64,000 nucleotides of DNA from Phytoactinopolyspora alkaliphila (GTDB lineage: Bacteria; Actinomycetota; Actinomycetes; Jiangellales; Jiangellaceae). A program made the position numbers and the translations under genes. Location: NCBI RefSeq assembly GCF_010550695.1, contig NZ_JAAGOB010000004.1:310001-374000 (forward strand), in the 5' to 3' direction. Position 1 is the stretch's first letter, and every line of letters starts with the position of its first letter. Positions 33,463-42,533 of this stretch are shown piece after piece. The notes beneath the pieces are model-generated. The model saw only the letters and a program-made list of their open reading frames with translations, did not search any database and was not told where the DNA came from.

Positions 33463-34329
33463 TTACCGGCTGGATATCCCGTGTGCGAACTCTTCAACCG
33501 ACGTCGCTGGGCGGCCGAGGATACGCTGCACAGTATCGGTGACCGGGATCAACAACTGGCCGGACTCGACCTGGCCGAGCGCGTCGATCAAGAACTGCGA
33601 GTAGTCACCTGAGAAGCCTCGAGTAGCCATGAGTTCCACGAACTCTTCAGGAGTCGCGTCGGTGAATGTTATCGAGGTACCCAGGGCGTCGGTCAACGCG
33701 TGACAGACTTCGGCGTGCGTGAGCGCGACGGGGCCAGTCAATGGCAGCCGGCCACGGGGTCCGTGCGGAGAAAGAGCCGCGATTCCTACGTCTGCGATGT
33801 CTCGAATCGAGATGAACGGGATCTTTCCCTCGCCGGCTGGTAGGCGGAGATTTCCTTCTCGCACCATGGCACCGAAAGACCCCACCGAGAAGTTCTCCAG
33901 GAACCAGGTGGGCCGCAGGATGGCCCACTCGACGTCTAGGTCGGTAAGGGCAGATTCCGCGACGGCGAGCGGATCGTCGCTGGCGGCTCCTTCAGCATCA
34001 AGGGAGCTGAGCAGGACGATCCGTCGCGCGCCCGCCTCGGCGGCTGCTTTGAGCACATCGGGGGTACGTTCGGCTGCGCCGGGATGGTTGAACGGGATGA
34101 TGACATAGACCGCGTCACATCCGCGCAGTGCCGGGTCCCAGCCTTCGGGCTCATCCCAGTCGAAGCGGTGCCATGCCCCGACGTCCGCGGGTCGCCTCGT
34201 CAGACTGCGTACCTGCCAGCCTCGCCGCAGGGCACCCTCAGCGACAAGCCGGCCGGTCTTGCCGGTCACACCCGTGACGCCGACGTTCCAATCGTCTTCC
34301 TGATCAGCACCAAGGGATGTGGTCATCAT
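33463..34329 (-). CDS. NmrA-like NAD(P)-binding protein
   Basis: About 288 residues, atypical short-chain dehydrogenase fold. The N-terminal nucleotide motif VGVTGVTGKTGRLVAEGALR, a DAVYVIIPFNHPG strand and RRIVLLSSLDAEG are visible. Downstream WAILRPTWFLENFSVG and the substrate-side FISIRDIADVGIAAL follow. Family members act as redox sensors, NAD(P)H-dependent quinone reductases or sugar epimerase-like enzymes. The start at ATG 34329 overlaps the GntR stop as ATGA, so the two are co-translated. As part of the regulator arm of the catabolic locus it may supply a redox step or sense cofactor status (inference). Confidence 0.82.
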   Translation of the reverse strand: MMTTSLGADQEDDWNVGVTGVTGKTGRLVAEGALRRGWQVRSLTRRPADVGAWHRFDWDEPEGWDPALRGCDAVYVIIPFNHPGAAERTPDVLKAAAEAGARRIVLLSSLDAEGAASDDPLAVAESALTDLDVEWAILRPTWFLENFSVGSFGAMVREGNLRLPAGEGKIPFISIRDIADVGIAALSPHGPRGRLPLTGPVALTHAEVCHALTDALGTSITFTDATPEEFVELMATRGFSGDYSQFLIDALGQVESGQLLIPVTDTVQRILGRPATSVEEFAHGISSR

Positions 34330-35054
34330 GCGTTCCTTTCGTGAGTGTGCAGGCCATCGCCGTGACTGCGTCGCTGTTGTGCGCGCTCGATACTCCCCGA
34401 CCAGTTGGCTTCGAGAGCGGCCCTGGCTGTCGATAGGTCGTGGCGCTCCAGCGCCTCGATCATCTCGGCGTGCTGGCGACAAGACTCGCCGCTCGTAATA
34501 GTTCCGCCGAAGTAGCCGACTTCTACGCGGTGGACCCGCATCTTCATGTCGACGACGATTGCCTTGAGCTCACGGTTGGCAGCGGCGTCGAGAATGACCT
34601 GATGAAAGCGGTCGTCGGCTGCGGAGGCGGCGAGTGGATCCCCGCCCGACAACGCTTGCTCCAGCTCTGCGTTCGCTTCCTTCAAGGTGGCGATGTGTGC
34701 GGGGCCGATTGATGACGACGAGAGATCCAGTGCCAGGCACTCCAAGGACTGGATGATCGGGTAGATGCGCGACGCCGCATCGAAGTCGATCGGCGCCACC
34801 TTGGTCCAGCGGCTGGCTTCGGCTACCACCAGTCCCTCGTCGGACAGTCTGCGCACTGCTTCCCGCACCGGCATTCGGCTGACGTCCAGCTGCTCTGCGA
34901 TGTCCTGGTCGCGTAGCCGCGTTCCAGGAGGAAGAGTGCCATCGATCATGGCCCGACGCAGCGTCGTGTAAACCGCCTCTCGCAGCAGCTGGCCGCTCCC
35001 TGATTCCGGAAGCCGCAGATTCGTTAACAGACCTTTGGCTGAAGTGATTGACAT
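34326..35054 (-). CDS. GntR family regulator, FadR/FCD type
   Basis: 242 residues. Winged helix: LREAVYTTLRRAMIDGTLPP, GTRLRDQDIAEQLDVSRMPV, REAVRRLSDEGLV. The FCD domain follows, with candidate metal and ligand residues in SAADDRFHQVILDAAANREL and the late histidine in CRQHAEMIEALERHD. Such regulators usually sense a carboxylate or amino-acid-like inducer. It is divergent from the transporter-hydrolase operon; a palindrome overlaps its start codon and the facing promoter. Repression of both arms, relieved by the imported substrate, is the likely circuit. Confidence 0.9.
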   Translation of the reverse strand: MSITSAKGLLTNLRLPESGSGQLLREAVYTTLRRAMIDGTLPPGTRLRDQDIAEQLDVSRMPVREAVRRLSDEGLVVAEASRWTKVAPIDFDAASRIYPIIQSLECLALDLSSSSIGPAHIATLKEANAELEQALSGGDPLAASAADDRFHQVILDAAANRELKAIVVDMKMRVHRVEVGYFGGTITSGESCRQHAEMIEALERHDLSTARAALEANWSGSIERAQQRRSHGDGLHTHERNA

Positions 35055-35078
35055 ACCGATATATTAGTATAGTGTTAT
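35048..35078 (+). promoter_or_regulatory. promoter and GntR operator of the uptake-catabolism operon
   Basis: TTGACA (35048-35053) is a good -35. TATAGT (35068) or TGTTAT (35073) could be the -10, though neither has ideal spacing. The imperfect palindrome ATACCGATATATTAGTAT (35053-35070) lies between them and covers the divergent GntR start codon. It stands out as A+T-rich. Confidence 0.6.
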
Positions 35079-35134
35079 CCCACTTGCAAGAAGGCGACCA
35101 CTATTGCCACGACACGTGGAGGGGTGCACTGGAC

Positions 35135-36184
35135 ATGCAAATGCGCACATCGATCGCAACTGCGGGGCTCAGCATCGGCTCGCTCGCTCTTGCCGCTTGT
35201 GGCTCTTCTGCCAGCGAGGACGCAATTACGTTCATGTCCGGTGGGGGAACATACGGTGACGCCCTGAACGAGGTGTTCCTCACTCCGTACTCGGAGGAGA
35301 GTGGCGTCACCGTGGTCGAGGATCCGACCATGAGCTACGCGAAGGTACGGACGCAGGTTGACGCCGGGCGGGTCGAAACCGACATGATTCCGGCTGAGGG
35401 CTATTGGTCTGTCCAGCAGTGTGGGATCTTGTTGCAGCCCCTTGACCTGGAGATCGTGGATCTGTCCGGCATCAAGGAGGAGCTCATCCAAGATGAGTGC
35501 GGCGCGCCGCTGCTCACCTACTCGACGGCTATCTACTACAACACCGAGACGTACGGTGAGGACGGTCCCGATACGTGCGAGGAGTTCTTCGACACGACGA
35601 CCTTTCCAGGCAGCCGGTCAGTCAGATCCGCAGCGGTTCCGAACCCGCTTATTGAATGCGCCTTGATCGCCGACGGTGTCGCGCCGGAGGAACTTTACCC
35701 GCTTGATGTCGAGCGTGCTTTCGCCAAGATCGAGACGATCGAGGATGACCTTCTCTTCTGGGAGGCGGGTTCGGACTCGGAAACCCAGATGGCCACTGGC
35801 GAGGTTGACATCATCATGGCCTGGAACGGCCGGGCGTATGCGGGAGTCTCGCAACAGGACGCATCGTTCGCGGGCGGGGAAGGCGACTCCTTCCTGATCT
35901 ACGACGCTCTGGTGGTGCCGGTAGGAGTTGAGAATCCCGAGGTGCGGATGGAGCTCGTCGCCTTCATGATGCAAGCGCAGCGTCAGGCCGAGCTGACCAA
36001 AGTGATCCCATACTCGCCGGCTGCGGCACACGCCGAGCTTTCCGATCTGCCTGCGGACCTTGAACCGTTCCTCCCGGAAACGAACCCGGCGATGGTCGCA
36101 GGCAACCACGTCCAGGACCAGCGATGGTGGGCGGAGAACGCAGACTCAGTGGCCAACACGTGGCAGTCGCAGTTCGGGGGATGA
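35135..36184 (+). CDS. ABC transporter substrate-binding lipoprotein (spermidine/putrescine-like)
   Basis: About 349 residues. The lipobox SLALAACGSS gives a lipid-modified cysteine about 23 residues in. The fold is that of PotD/PotF-type binding proteins: ITFMSGGGTYGDALNEVFLT near the N-terminus, YSTAIYYNTETYG, VDIIMAWNGRAYAGV and IYDALVVPVGVENPEVRMEL. GGAGGGG supports ATG 35135; the upstream part of the longer frame is promoter DNA. It delivers substrate to the permease pair encoded next. The shape suggests a cationic or amino-acid-like ligand, not identified. Confidence 0.9.
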   Translation: MQMRTSIATAGLSIGSLALAACGSSASEDAITFMSGGGTYGDALNEVFLTPYSEESGVTVVEDPTMSYAKVRTQVDAGRVETDMIPAEGYWSVQQCGILLQPLDLEIVDLSGIKEELIQDECGAPLLTYSTAIYYNTETYGEDGPDTCEEFFDTTTFPGSRSVRSAAVPNPLIECALIADGVAPEELYPLDVERAFAKIETIEDDLLFWEAGSDSETQMATGEVDIIMAWNGRAYAGVSQQDASFAGGEGDSFLIYDALVVPVGVENPEVRMELVAFMMQAQRQAELTKVIPYSPAAAHAELSDLPADLEPFLPETNPAMVAGNHVQDQRWWAENADSVANTWQSQFGG

Positions 36185-37068
36185 CAGACGTGCTGGATGC
36201 CACGGTCGGGTCAGGTTCGCGCTGGCTGACGCCCCTTCGCGGCAGGCACGGCCCGACGGGCCTGCTGCTAGCGGCTCCATTGGTGCTGCTGTTGCTCGTG
36301 GTGGGTTACCCGATGTGGGTGCTGCTGCAGCAGAGCGTGAGCGGACCATTGGGTTGGAATATCTTCCTCGAACTACTCGCATCGGATGTCACGCGAGCGG
36401 TGTTGTTGCGAACGCTCCTCACGGCAGCCTTGGTCACGTTCGTCTGCCTTGTCCTTGGTTACCCCTATGCCTATTTGCTGACCGTCGCCTCGCCTTTGCT
36501 GCGTGCCGTCCTGATCGTCCTTGTCGTGTTGCCCTTCTGGACCAGCTTCACGATCCGTACTCTGGCCTGGGTGGTCCTGCTGCAGGACCAAGGCATGATC
36601 AACAACACGCTATCCACGCTGGGTCTGCCGTCCCTGTCTCTCATCCGCAATGTCACCGGCGTCGTCATAGGGATGGCACATGTCATGCTTCCCTTTGCTG
36701 TCCTGCCTCTTTATGCAGCAATGCGACGGATCGACCGGCGCCTGGTCGACGCCGCGGTAGCATGCGGCGCCTCGCGCCGCGCCGCATGGCGGCAGGTGTA
36801 CTTGCCTCTATCTCTTCCCGGCATTGTCGCTGCATCCGTGCTGGTGTTCATCCTCTCCCTGGGATTCTTCATCACTCCGCAGCTCCTGGGCTCACCGCGC
36901 AACGCGTTGCTCTCACAGCTGATCTACATGAATGTCACCCAGGTCGGCGATAACACCACGGCATCGGCGCTGGGCGTTCTCTTGGTCGCTGTGACGCTGC
37001 TTTTGCTCGTGGCATTGACAGTGATCGTGCGAATTCTGCCCGGCAGGACCCCCAAGGGGGCGCGATGA
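36181..37068 (+). CDS. ABC transporter permease (PotB-like)
   Basis: 295 residues with about six membrane helices, for example LLLAAPLVLLLLVVGYPMWV, LLRAVLIVLVVLPFWTSFTI and IVAASVLVFILSLGFFITPQ. The permease EAA loop is seen as DAAVACGASRRAAWRQVYLP. ATG 36181 overlaps the binding-protein stop as ATGA. It forms the membrane channel with the next gene product. The overlap chain continues through the rest of the operon. Confidence 0.92.
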   Translation: MTDVLDATVGSGSRWLTPLRGRHGPTGLLLAAPLVLLLLVVGYPMWVLLQQSVSGPLGWNIFLELLASDVTRAVLLRTLLTAALVTFVCLVLGYPYAYLLTVASPLLRAVLIVLVVLPFWTSFTIRTLAWVVLLQDQGMINNTLSTLGLPSLSLIRNVTGVVIGMAHVMLPFAVLPLYAAMRRIDRRLVDAAVACGASRRAAWRQVYLPLSLPGIVAASVLVFILSLGFFITPQLLGSPRNALLSQLIYMNVTQVGDNTTASALGVLLVAVTLLLLVALTVIVRILPGRTPKGAR

Positions 37069-37847
37069 CTGACCGGGCCTTTCTGAAACTGACGGGTCTG
37101 CTCATTGGGCTCTGGCTAGTGCTGCCTACACTTGTCATCGTTCCAGTCAGTCTTAACCCACGGCGGAGCTTGGCCGTGAGCTGGTCGGACTGGTCGCTGC
37201 AATGGTTCCAGCGCTTCTTCGACGATCCGCGTTGGCTCGATGCTCTGACTACATCAGTGGTAGTGGCAGTGCAGGCCTCCGTCCTTGCCACCGTTCTCGG
37301 GACAATGGCCGCCTTTGCTCTCGAGCGAGTGACGGGAAAGTTCCGGCGGGTGCTCGACGCGAGCATTGCTACTCCGATTGTGATCCCCGTGATCCTCCTG
37401 GGAATTGGCATTTATTTCGCGTTCCTTAGATGGGGGCTGGCGGGCACGACGCAGGGCCTGGTTCTCGCTCACGCAGTCACCGCGCTGCCGTTGGTCGTGC
37501 ACCCGGTGTCAGCTGCCTTGAGCAGGTATGACCGCAGCCTGGATCGAGCTGCGTCCAGCCTGGGAGCAGGCGCGGTGGCGAGGTTCTATCAAGTGACTCT
37601 GCCGATGATCGCCCCCGGCGTACTGGCGGGTGCCCTTTTCGCCTTCATCTGGTCCTTCGACGAGGTCGTCATGGCGATCTTCCTGTCGTCTCCACGGCAA
37701 CCCACGCTTCCGGTGCTGATGTTCAACTCCGTCACGCAAAGCGTCGACCCCACGGTCGCGGCGGCGTCCGTTCTCGTCCTCGCCAGCAGCACCGTCGTGG
37801 TTCTGCTCGCGATGGCCCTATCGAGAAAGGGAGCAAGAAGTGGCTGA
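37065..37847 (+). CDS. ABC transporter permease (PotC-like)
   Basis: 260 residues, six membrane helices, with PVSLNPRRSLAVSWSDWSLQ near the N-terminus as in PotC-type subunits. The EAA loop is RAASSLGAGAVARFYQVTLP. Start ATG 37065 overlaps the preceding stop by four bases. The gene end overlaps the ATPase start by eight bases. Confidence 0.92.
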   Translation: MTDRAFLKLTGLLIGLWLVLPTLVIVPVSLNPRRSLAVSWSDWSLQWFQRFFDDPRWLDALTTSVVVAVQASVLATVLGTMAAFALERVTGKFRRVLDASIATPIVIPVILLGIGIYFAFLRWGLAGTTQGLVLAHAVTALPLVVHPVSAALSRYDRSLDRAASSLGAGAVARFYQVTLPMIAPGVLAGALFAFIWSFDEVVMAIFLSSPRQPTLPVLMFNSVTQSVDPTVAAASVLVLASSTVVVLLAMALSRKGARSG

Positions 37848-39018
37848 CCAAACTTCGCTCAAGTCGCGAACGAGGTGGCGCACTGCCACGCGACCACAAA
37901 CGTCGCACGGCGGAGTCGAACTCCGATTGACCGGGCTGACCCGATCCTTCGGCTCGGCCATCGCGGTCGACAACGTCGATCTCACCGTCAAGCCCGGTGA
38001 GTTCATGACCCTGCTCGGACCATCCGGATCTGGCAAGACCACCACCTTGAACATGATTGCCGGATTCCTTGCACCCGACAGCGGCCGAATCATGTTCGAC
38101 GGGCGAGATGTCAGCAGCTTGCCGGCGAACCGCCGCAACATCGGCATGGTTTTCCAGAACTATGCCCTGTTTCCGACCATGTCGGTTCGCGACAACGTCG
38201 GCTACCCGCTGCGACAGCGACGCGTCAAGGCCAGCCAACGGCGATCCCAGGTAGATGCAGCACTGGAGATGGTGGAATTAGGCCACCTTTGGGACCGTCG
38301 TCCGGCGGAACTCAGCGGAGGCCAGCAGCAGCGAGTGGCGTTGGCTCGAGCTATCGTGCACCGACCCCCGTTGCTGCTCATGGACGAGCCGCTCGGTGCT
38401 TTGGACCGGCGGTTGCGGGACTCCCTGCAATCGGAGATCGCCGCGATCCATCGGCATGTCGGTTCCACCGTGATCTATGTCACGCATGACCAAGACGAGG
38501 CGCTTTGTCTCTCGGACCGTATCGCGGTGTTTCGAGACGGACGCATCGAGCAGCTCAGCAGTCCAAGCGATATGTATGAGCAGCCGGAGACGTCGTTCGT
38601 CGCCAGCTTCCTGGGGGACTCGAACATCCTCGTCGGCACCTTCACCCGCGACGGCAATCTACGACTCCCCGATGGAACAGAGGTTCGATGCGGACCAGCT
38701 GATGCTGGTCGCGGTGACGCGGCAGTTGCCGGACCGGCAACAGTGGTAGTCCGGCCCGAGCGGATGCGCCTGACGGAACTGGAGGCCACACCGCGTAGCG
38801 GCACGAACTGCTTAGTTGGCGTGGTCATCGAGGAGCGATACCTCGGAGCCACCCGGATGGTGGCTTTGGACGTCGGTGGCGATAGACGAATCGTCGTTCG
38901 GGAGAACTCCGGTGCTGGCCAGACAAGGCCTATCGGTTCTCGGTTACGCGTGTGCTGGGAACCAGCCGACGGCGTCTGGATCGACCGCGGCGCTGATCGA
39001 CATGGGGAAAGTTCATGA
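37840..39018 (+). CDS. ABC transporter ATP-binding protein (PotA-like)
   Basis: 392 residues. Walker A LLGPSGSGKTTTLNMIAGF, Q-loop VFQNYALFPTMSVRDNV, signature LSGGQQQRVALARAIV, Walker B LLLMDEPLGALD and the H-loop IYVTHDQDEAL are intact. The C-terminal TOBE domain (VVVRPERMRLTELE onward) marks it as an importer ATPase of the polyamine/sulfate/iron group. GTG start within the end of the previous gene. It energises the importer. Confidence 0.95.
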   Translation: MADQTSLKSRTRWRTATRPQTSHGGVELRLTGLTRSFGSAIAVDNVDLTVKPGEFMTLLGPSGSGKTTTLNMIAGFLAPDSGRIMFDGRDVSSLPANRRNIGMVFQNYALFPTMSVRDNVGYPLRQRRVKASQRRSQVDAALEMVELGHLWDRRPAELSGGQQQRVALARAIVHRPPLLLMDEPLGALDRRLRDSLQSEIAAIHRHVGSTVIYVTHDQDEALCLSDRIAVFRDGRIEQLSSPSDMYEQPETSFVASFLGDSNILVGTFTRDGNLRLPDGTEVRCGPADAGRGDAAVAGPATVVVRPERMRLTELEATPRSGTNCLVGVVIEERYLGATRMVALDVGGDRRIVVRENSGAGQTRPIGSRLRVCWEPADGVWIDRGADRHGESS

Positions 39019-40145
39019 GGCTGCTTGTCGCGCCGCGCACGCGACGGTGGGAGCCAGCGCCACTACCGAACGGCGTGGCTGAACTGCACCAGTCGCTGCC
39101 CGGCTACCGGCCAACTCTCCTGCGCACAGACTTTCCCGGACTGGTCCAGCGATGGTGCGCCCGCCAGGTAGCGGTGAAAATCGAGAACGACCGCTGGGGA
39201 CTCCCGTCGTTCAAAGTTGTCGGTGCGTCGTGGGCCCTGGTAAGGGCGCTTCGCGACCATCTACCCGCCGACTGGGCACCCGATGCCGGCTTACCGGCTC
39301 TGAAAGGCCGGCTGACGGGCGTGTCACTGCTAGCCGCCAGCGAGGGCAACCACGGTGAAGCGCTGGCCTACCTAGCCCGCTTGTTGGAGCTTGACTGCCG
39401 AGTCTTCGTCTCCAACGAGGTTCCAGACCATGTCCGGAGCCGGATCTGCGCGCAGGGCGCTGAGGTGATTGTGGTTCCAGGCACATACGACGACGCCGTT
39501 GCGGCGTCAGCGGCCGCTGTGACTGAGGACCGAGTTCTCGTCTCGGACACGTCCTGGTCAGGTTATGAAGACGTGCCACAGGCCGTGGCGGTGGGCTACA
39601 GCACAATCCTGCGCGAGTGCTCTGAGCAACTGACGTCGACCAGCGCTCCCGTGCCGGATCTAGTGGTCGTTCCGCTCGGCGTTGGTGCTTTGGCGTCGGC
39701 GGTGATCGACCACTTCGCTAGGATCGGGAGCGATCCTGTCGTGGTCGGCGTCGAGCCGTCCGCCGCCGCGTGCGTCATGGCAGCCATCTCCGCGGACCGC
39801 ATCGTCTCGCTGACCGGGCCACTCGAATCCCGGCTCTCCGGCCTCAACTGTGGCACGACGTCGATGGTTGCTTGGCCGTCACTACGGGCCGGCCTTGACG
39901 CAGTCGTCGCTCTCGACGACGACGAGGGTGTGGCTGGGAGCGTATTGGCGGAACAGATGAAATTGCACGTAGGCCCATGTTCCGGGGCGGCGCTGGCCGC
40001 AGCAGATGCACTGCTGAAACACCCAGCACGCCGGGCTGTGCTCGGGCTGCCAGAGCAACCTTCAGTCCTCATTCTGGCCACCGATGGCCGACCCGCACCG
40101 GCGACGGACGCGCCGACCTACCCGCAGGAGGCCCAGAATGTCTGA
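39015..40145 (+). CDS. diaminopropionate ammonia-lyase-like PLP enzyme
   Basis: 376 residues, fold type II. The PLP-lysine region DRWGLPSFKVVGASWALVRA matches diaminopropionate ammonia-lyase (family ExFGLPSFKxLG). SLLAASEGNHGEALAYLARL and the phosphate loop VVPLGVGALASAVIDHFARI follow, then GLNCGTTSMVAWP. Known members eliminate ammonia from 2,3-diaminopropionate or related amino acids, giving pyruvate. ATG 39015 overlaps the ATPase stop (ATGA). Position after the importer and before two hydrolases suggests it works on a product released by them. Confidence 0.85.
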   Translation: MRLLVAPRTRRWEPAPLPNGVAELHQSLPGYRPTLLRTDFPGLVQRWCARQVAVKIENDRWGLPSFKVVGASWALVRALRDHLPADWAPDAGLPALKGRLTGVSLLAASEGNHGEALAYLARLLELDCRVFVSNEVPDHVRSRICAQGAEVIVVPGTYDDAVAASAAAVTEDRVLVSDTSWSGYEDVPQAVAVGYSTILRECSEQLTSTSAPVPDLVVVPLGVGALASAVIDHFARIGSDPVVVGVEPSAAACVMAAISADRIVSLTGPLESRLSGLNCGTTSMVAWPSLRAGLDAVVALDDDEGVAGSVLAEQMKLHVGPCSGAALAAADALLKHPARRAVLGLPEQPSVLILATDGRPAPATDAPTYPQEAQNV

Positions 40146-41355
40146 GAATCGACACGAACCTGGGCCGGGTAGCCTGGCCCCCGCAGGGCTGGCCGAGGAC
40201 TTGCCCACGCGCTGGAGCCGTTTGCGTGGGCAGATGGACAGCCGGGAATTGACGTGGCTCCTCGCAGTCCGCGACGAGTCAGTCACCTACCTGTCCGGCT
40301 ATGTGAGCACTACTTTTCGAATGCACAGCCGGCCGATCGTCGCACTTCTCGGTCACGACGACCTGCATGTGGTCGCAGCCGAAACGGAGGTCGACTCGGT
40401 CAGGCTTCGCGCGCCGGGCGCGATCGTGCACTCCTACGTGGAGATGGATCCTCCGGGACCCGGCCTCCCCGACGGGTACCTCCAGTTCGCTCCACACGCC
40501 GCGCGCGTACTCGATGCGATCATTTCGGATTCTCCGGGCTCGGTTGGGGTGGATGGATTTCGGGCGTCGTGGCCCCCCGTCGGCCAGCTGACCGACCTCA
40601 TGCCTGCCTTGTCAGATCGGCGTGCGTCCAACAACACCGCCACCGTCGACGCTTCGGCCCTCGTGTGGGCATGTCGGAGCGTCAAATCCGCGTGGGAGCA
40701 AGCACGGATGCGGCATACCGCCGGGGTACTGAGCCGGGTCTTCGACGTCATGCCCGACCGAATTCGCCCAGGGATGACCGAGCGGGAAATCTCACGAGAG
40801 TTCAGCATCGCCCAACTTGAGCTGGGGGCGCACGAGGTCGGGCCGCACGGATCCGTGGCTCGGGTCCATCACGGCCTCTTCGGCGGCCCAACGGACGCGG
40901 TGTGGCACCCCGGCGACTTGCTGTACCTCGACGGGGCACCCATCATCGATGGCTACTGGGCGGACTTCTGCCGGATCTACGCAGCTCGTCGGCCCAGCCC
41001 AAGCGAGCGCGAAGGCTACGCCCGGGCGGTCGCGGGACTTGACGCGGCACGGGAGCTCGTCGCTGCGGGGGAATCGGCTGCTGTTGTCGGCGAAGCAATG
41101 CGACGAGCGATGAGGGTGGAACCAACTGAGGTCGGTTTCGGTCGCTTCGGACACGGTATCGGGCTGCACGTTCCGGAACCGCCTTCCTTGCACCCGGACG
41201 ACCCAACCACGTTCCAGCCGGACAACACTGTGTGCCTCGAGCCATGTGTCAGGCATGACGGCTTGAACTTCGTGGTCGAAGAGACATGCGTGATCACCGA
41301 CAGCGGCCTTGACCTGATCTCGCCAGCTGCCGTCCGCAGCATCATCGAGCTGTGA
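40138..41355 (+). CDS. M24 family hydrolase (Xaa-Pro peptidase/creatinase/ectoine hydrolase-like)
   Basis: 405 residues. A creatinase N-domain (ESVTYLSGYVSTTFRMHSRP) precedes the pita-bread domain. Candidate metal ligands are the Asp pair in GDLLYLDGAPIIDGYWADFC, His in FGHGIGLHVPEPPS, and Glu in VCLEPCV and FVVEETCVI. M24 proteins cleave Xaa-Pro bonds, creatine or, in DoeA/EutD, the ectoine ring. ATG 40138 is supported by GCAGGAGG and overlaps the previous gene by eight bases. The longer frame would lie wholly inside the previous gene. Confidence 0.88.
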   Translation: MSENRHEPGPGSLAPAGLAEDLPTRWSRLRGQMDSRELTWLLAVRDESVTYLSGYVSTTFRMHSRPIVALLGHDDLHVVAAETEVDSVRLRAPGAIVHSYVEMDPPGPGLPDGYLQFAPHAARVLDAIISDSPGSVGVDGFRASWPPVGQLTDLMPALSDRRASNNTATVDASALVWACRSVKSAWEQARMRHTAGVLSRVFDVMPDRIRPGMTEREISREFSIAQLELGAHEVGPHGSVARVHHGLFGGPTDAVWHPGDLLYLDGAPIIDGYWADFCRIYAARRPSPSEREGYARAVAGLDAARELVAAGESAAVVGEAMRRAMRVEPTEVGFGRFGHGIGLHVPEPPSLHPDDPTTFQPDNTVCLEPCVRHDGLNFVVEETCVITDSGLDLISPAAVRSIIEL

Positions 41356-41363
41356 GAGAGGCC

Positions 41364-42533
41364 ATGCACAACGTCACACGCCTGGTAGAAGCTGTGGTCG
41401 ATCGGACCGTAGCGCTACGTCGCCAGCTCCATGCCCGCCCTGAACTCGCCTTCCGCGAGTATGAGACGGCAGCGCTCGTCTCGGCCGAACTCGACGATAT
41501 CGGCGTTCCCTACCAGATGGGTGTCGCGGGCACCGGCGTGGTGGCGCGGCTGGCAGGGCGGGCGGGGCCCGGTCCCGGTCCCCGGCTGTTGTTACGCGCT
41601 GATATGGACGCGTTGCCGATTACCGAGGTTGACGACGGCCGGCCACATCGTTCGGTGATTCCAGGTGTGATGCACGCGTGTGGGCACGACGGTCATGTGG
41701 CCGTGTTGCTCGGTGTGCTGCGGTTGCTTTCTCATACGGCTCCGAGCTGGCACGGAGAGGTGGTCGCCATCTTCCAGCCCGCGGAAGAGACCGACGAGGG
41801 AGCCGCAGCCGTGATCGCCACGGGGGTGAGCGACGGCGCCGATATCGCCCTGGGGCTGCATCTGGACTCCACGATCCCGGTCGGTTTTCTTGCCGTAGGA
41901 GACGGCGTTCAGTTTGCCTCGTGTCACCAGTTCACTATCGAGATGATGGGGGACGCGGGGCACGCCGGGTTTGGGACGGCGGTCGACGCGGTCGCTTCGG
42001 CTTCCGAGTGCGTGCTTGCGATCGAGCAGCTGTCCGCGACGTGGGATGGCCAGCGAGCATCGGTCGCCGTCCTTCGCGCGGCTGACATGCCGAATATCGT
42101 CCCGGAGGCAGTCACCATCAGCGGCACGTTGCGCTCCTTGCGGCCCGACGGTGAAGCCCACAGCAGGCACCAGCTCGAACAGATCGTGAAGTGGGTTGGC
42201 AACCGGCGGCGTGCCCGTGCGTCGGTTATATGGGGACCGGACTGTCCGGCACTCGTCTGCGATCCTGGAGTAACAAACATGGTGCGTGCAGCCGCTGAGA
42301 GCTCGACATTTGTGCGCCAGGTGGTCCCCGGAACCCCGACAACCGGGTGCGACGATTTCGCAAGGTATGCCGAACGTGCTCCTGCGTGCTATTTCCGTGT
42401 CGGTTCGGCTCCGCGTACCGGCGCGATAGATCACCACCATCCGGCGTTCGACCTGAACGAAGATGCACTTGCGCCCGCGTTGGAGGTGTTGGCACGTGCC
42501 AGCCACGCCGTCCTGGCGGAAACGCACTCATGA
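41364..42533 (+). CDS. M20D amidohydrolase (N-acyl amino acid deacylase-like)
   Basis: 389 residues. Metal site of the M20D group: HACGHDGHVAVLLGV near residue 98, the Glu pair QPAEETDEGAAAV, GLHLDSTIPVGFL, and the C-terminal IDHHHPAFD. These dinuclear enzymes split N-acyl, indole-acetyl or similar amides from amino acids. GAGAGG just before ATG 41364 supports that start. GTG 41352, overlapping the preceding stop as GTGA, is the alternative and would give continuous coupling. It likely removes an acyl group from the imported compound or its M24 product. Confidence 0.9.
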   Translation: MHNVTRLVEAVVDRTVALRRQLHARPELAFREYETAALVSAELDDIGVPYQMGVAGTGVVARLAGRAGPGPGPRLLLRADMDALPITEVDDGRPHRSVIPGVMHACGHDGHVAVLLGVLRLLSHTAPSWHGEVVAIFQPAEETDEGAAAVIATGVSDGADIALGLHLDSTIPVGFLAVGDGVQFASCHQFTIEMMGDAGHAGFGTAVDAVASASECVLAIEQLSATWDGQRASVAVLRAADMPNIVPEAVTISGTLRSLRPDGEAHSRHQLEQIVKWVGNRRRARASVIWGPDCPALVCDPGVTNMVRAAAESSTFVRQVVPGTPTTGCDDFARYAERAPACYFRVGSAPRTGAIDHHHPAFDLNEDALAPALEVLARASHAVLAETHS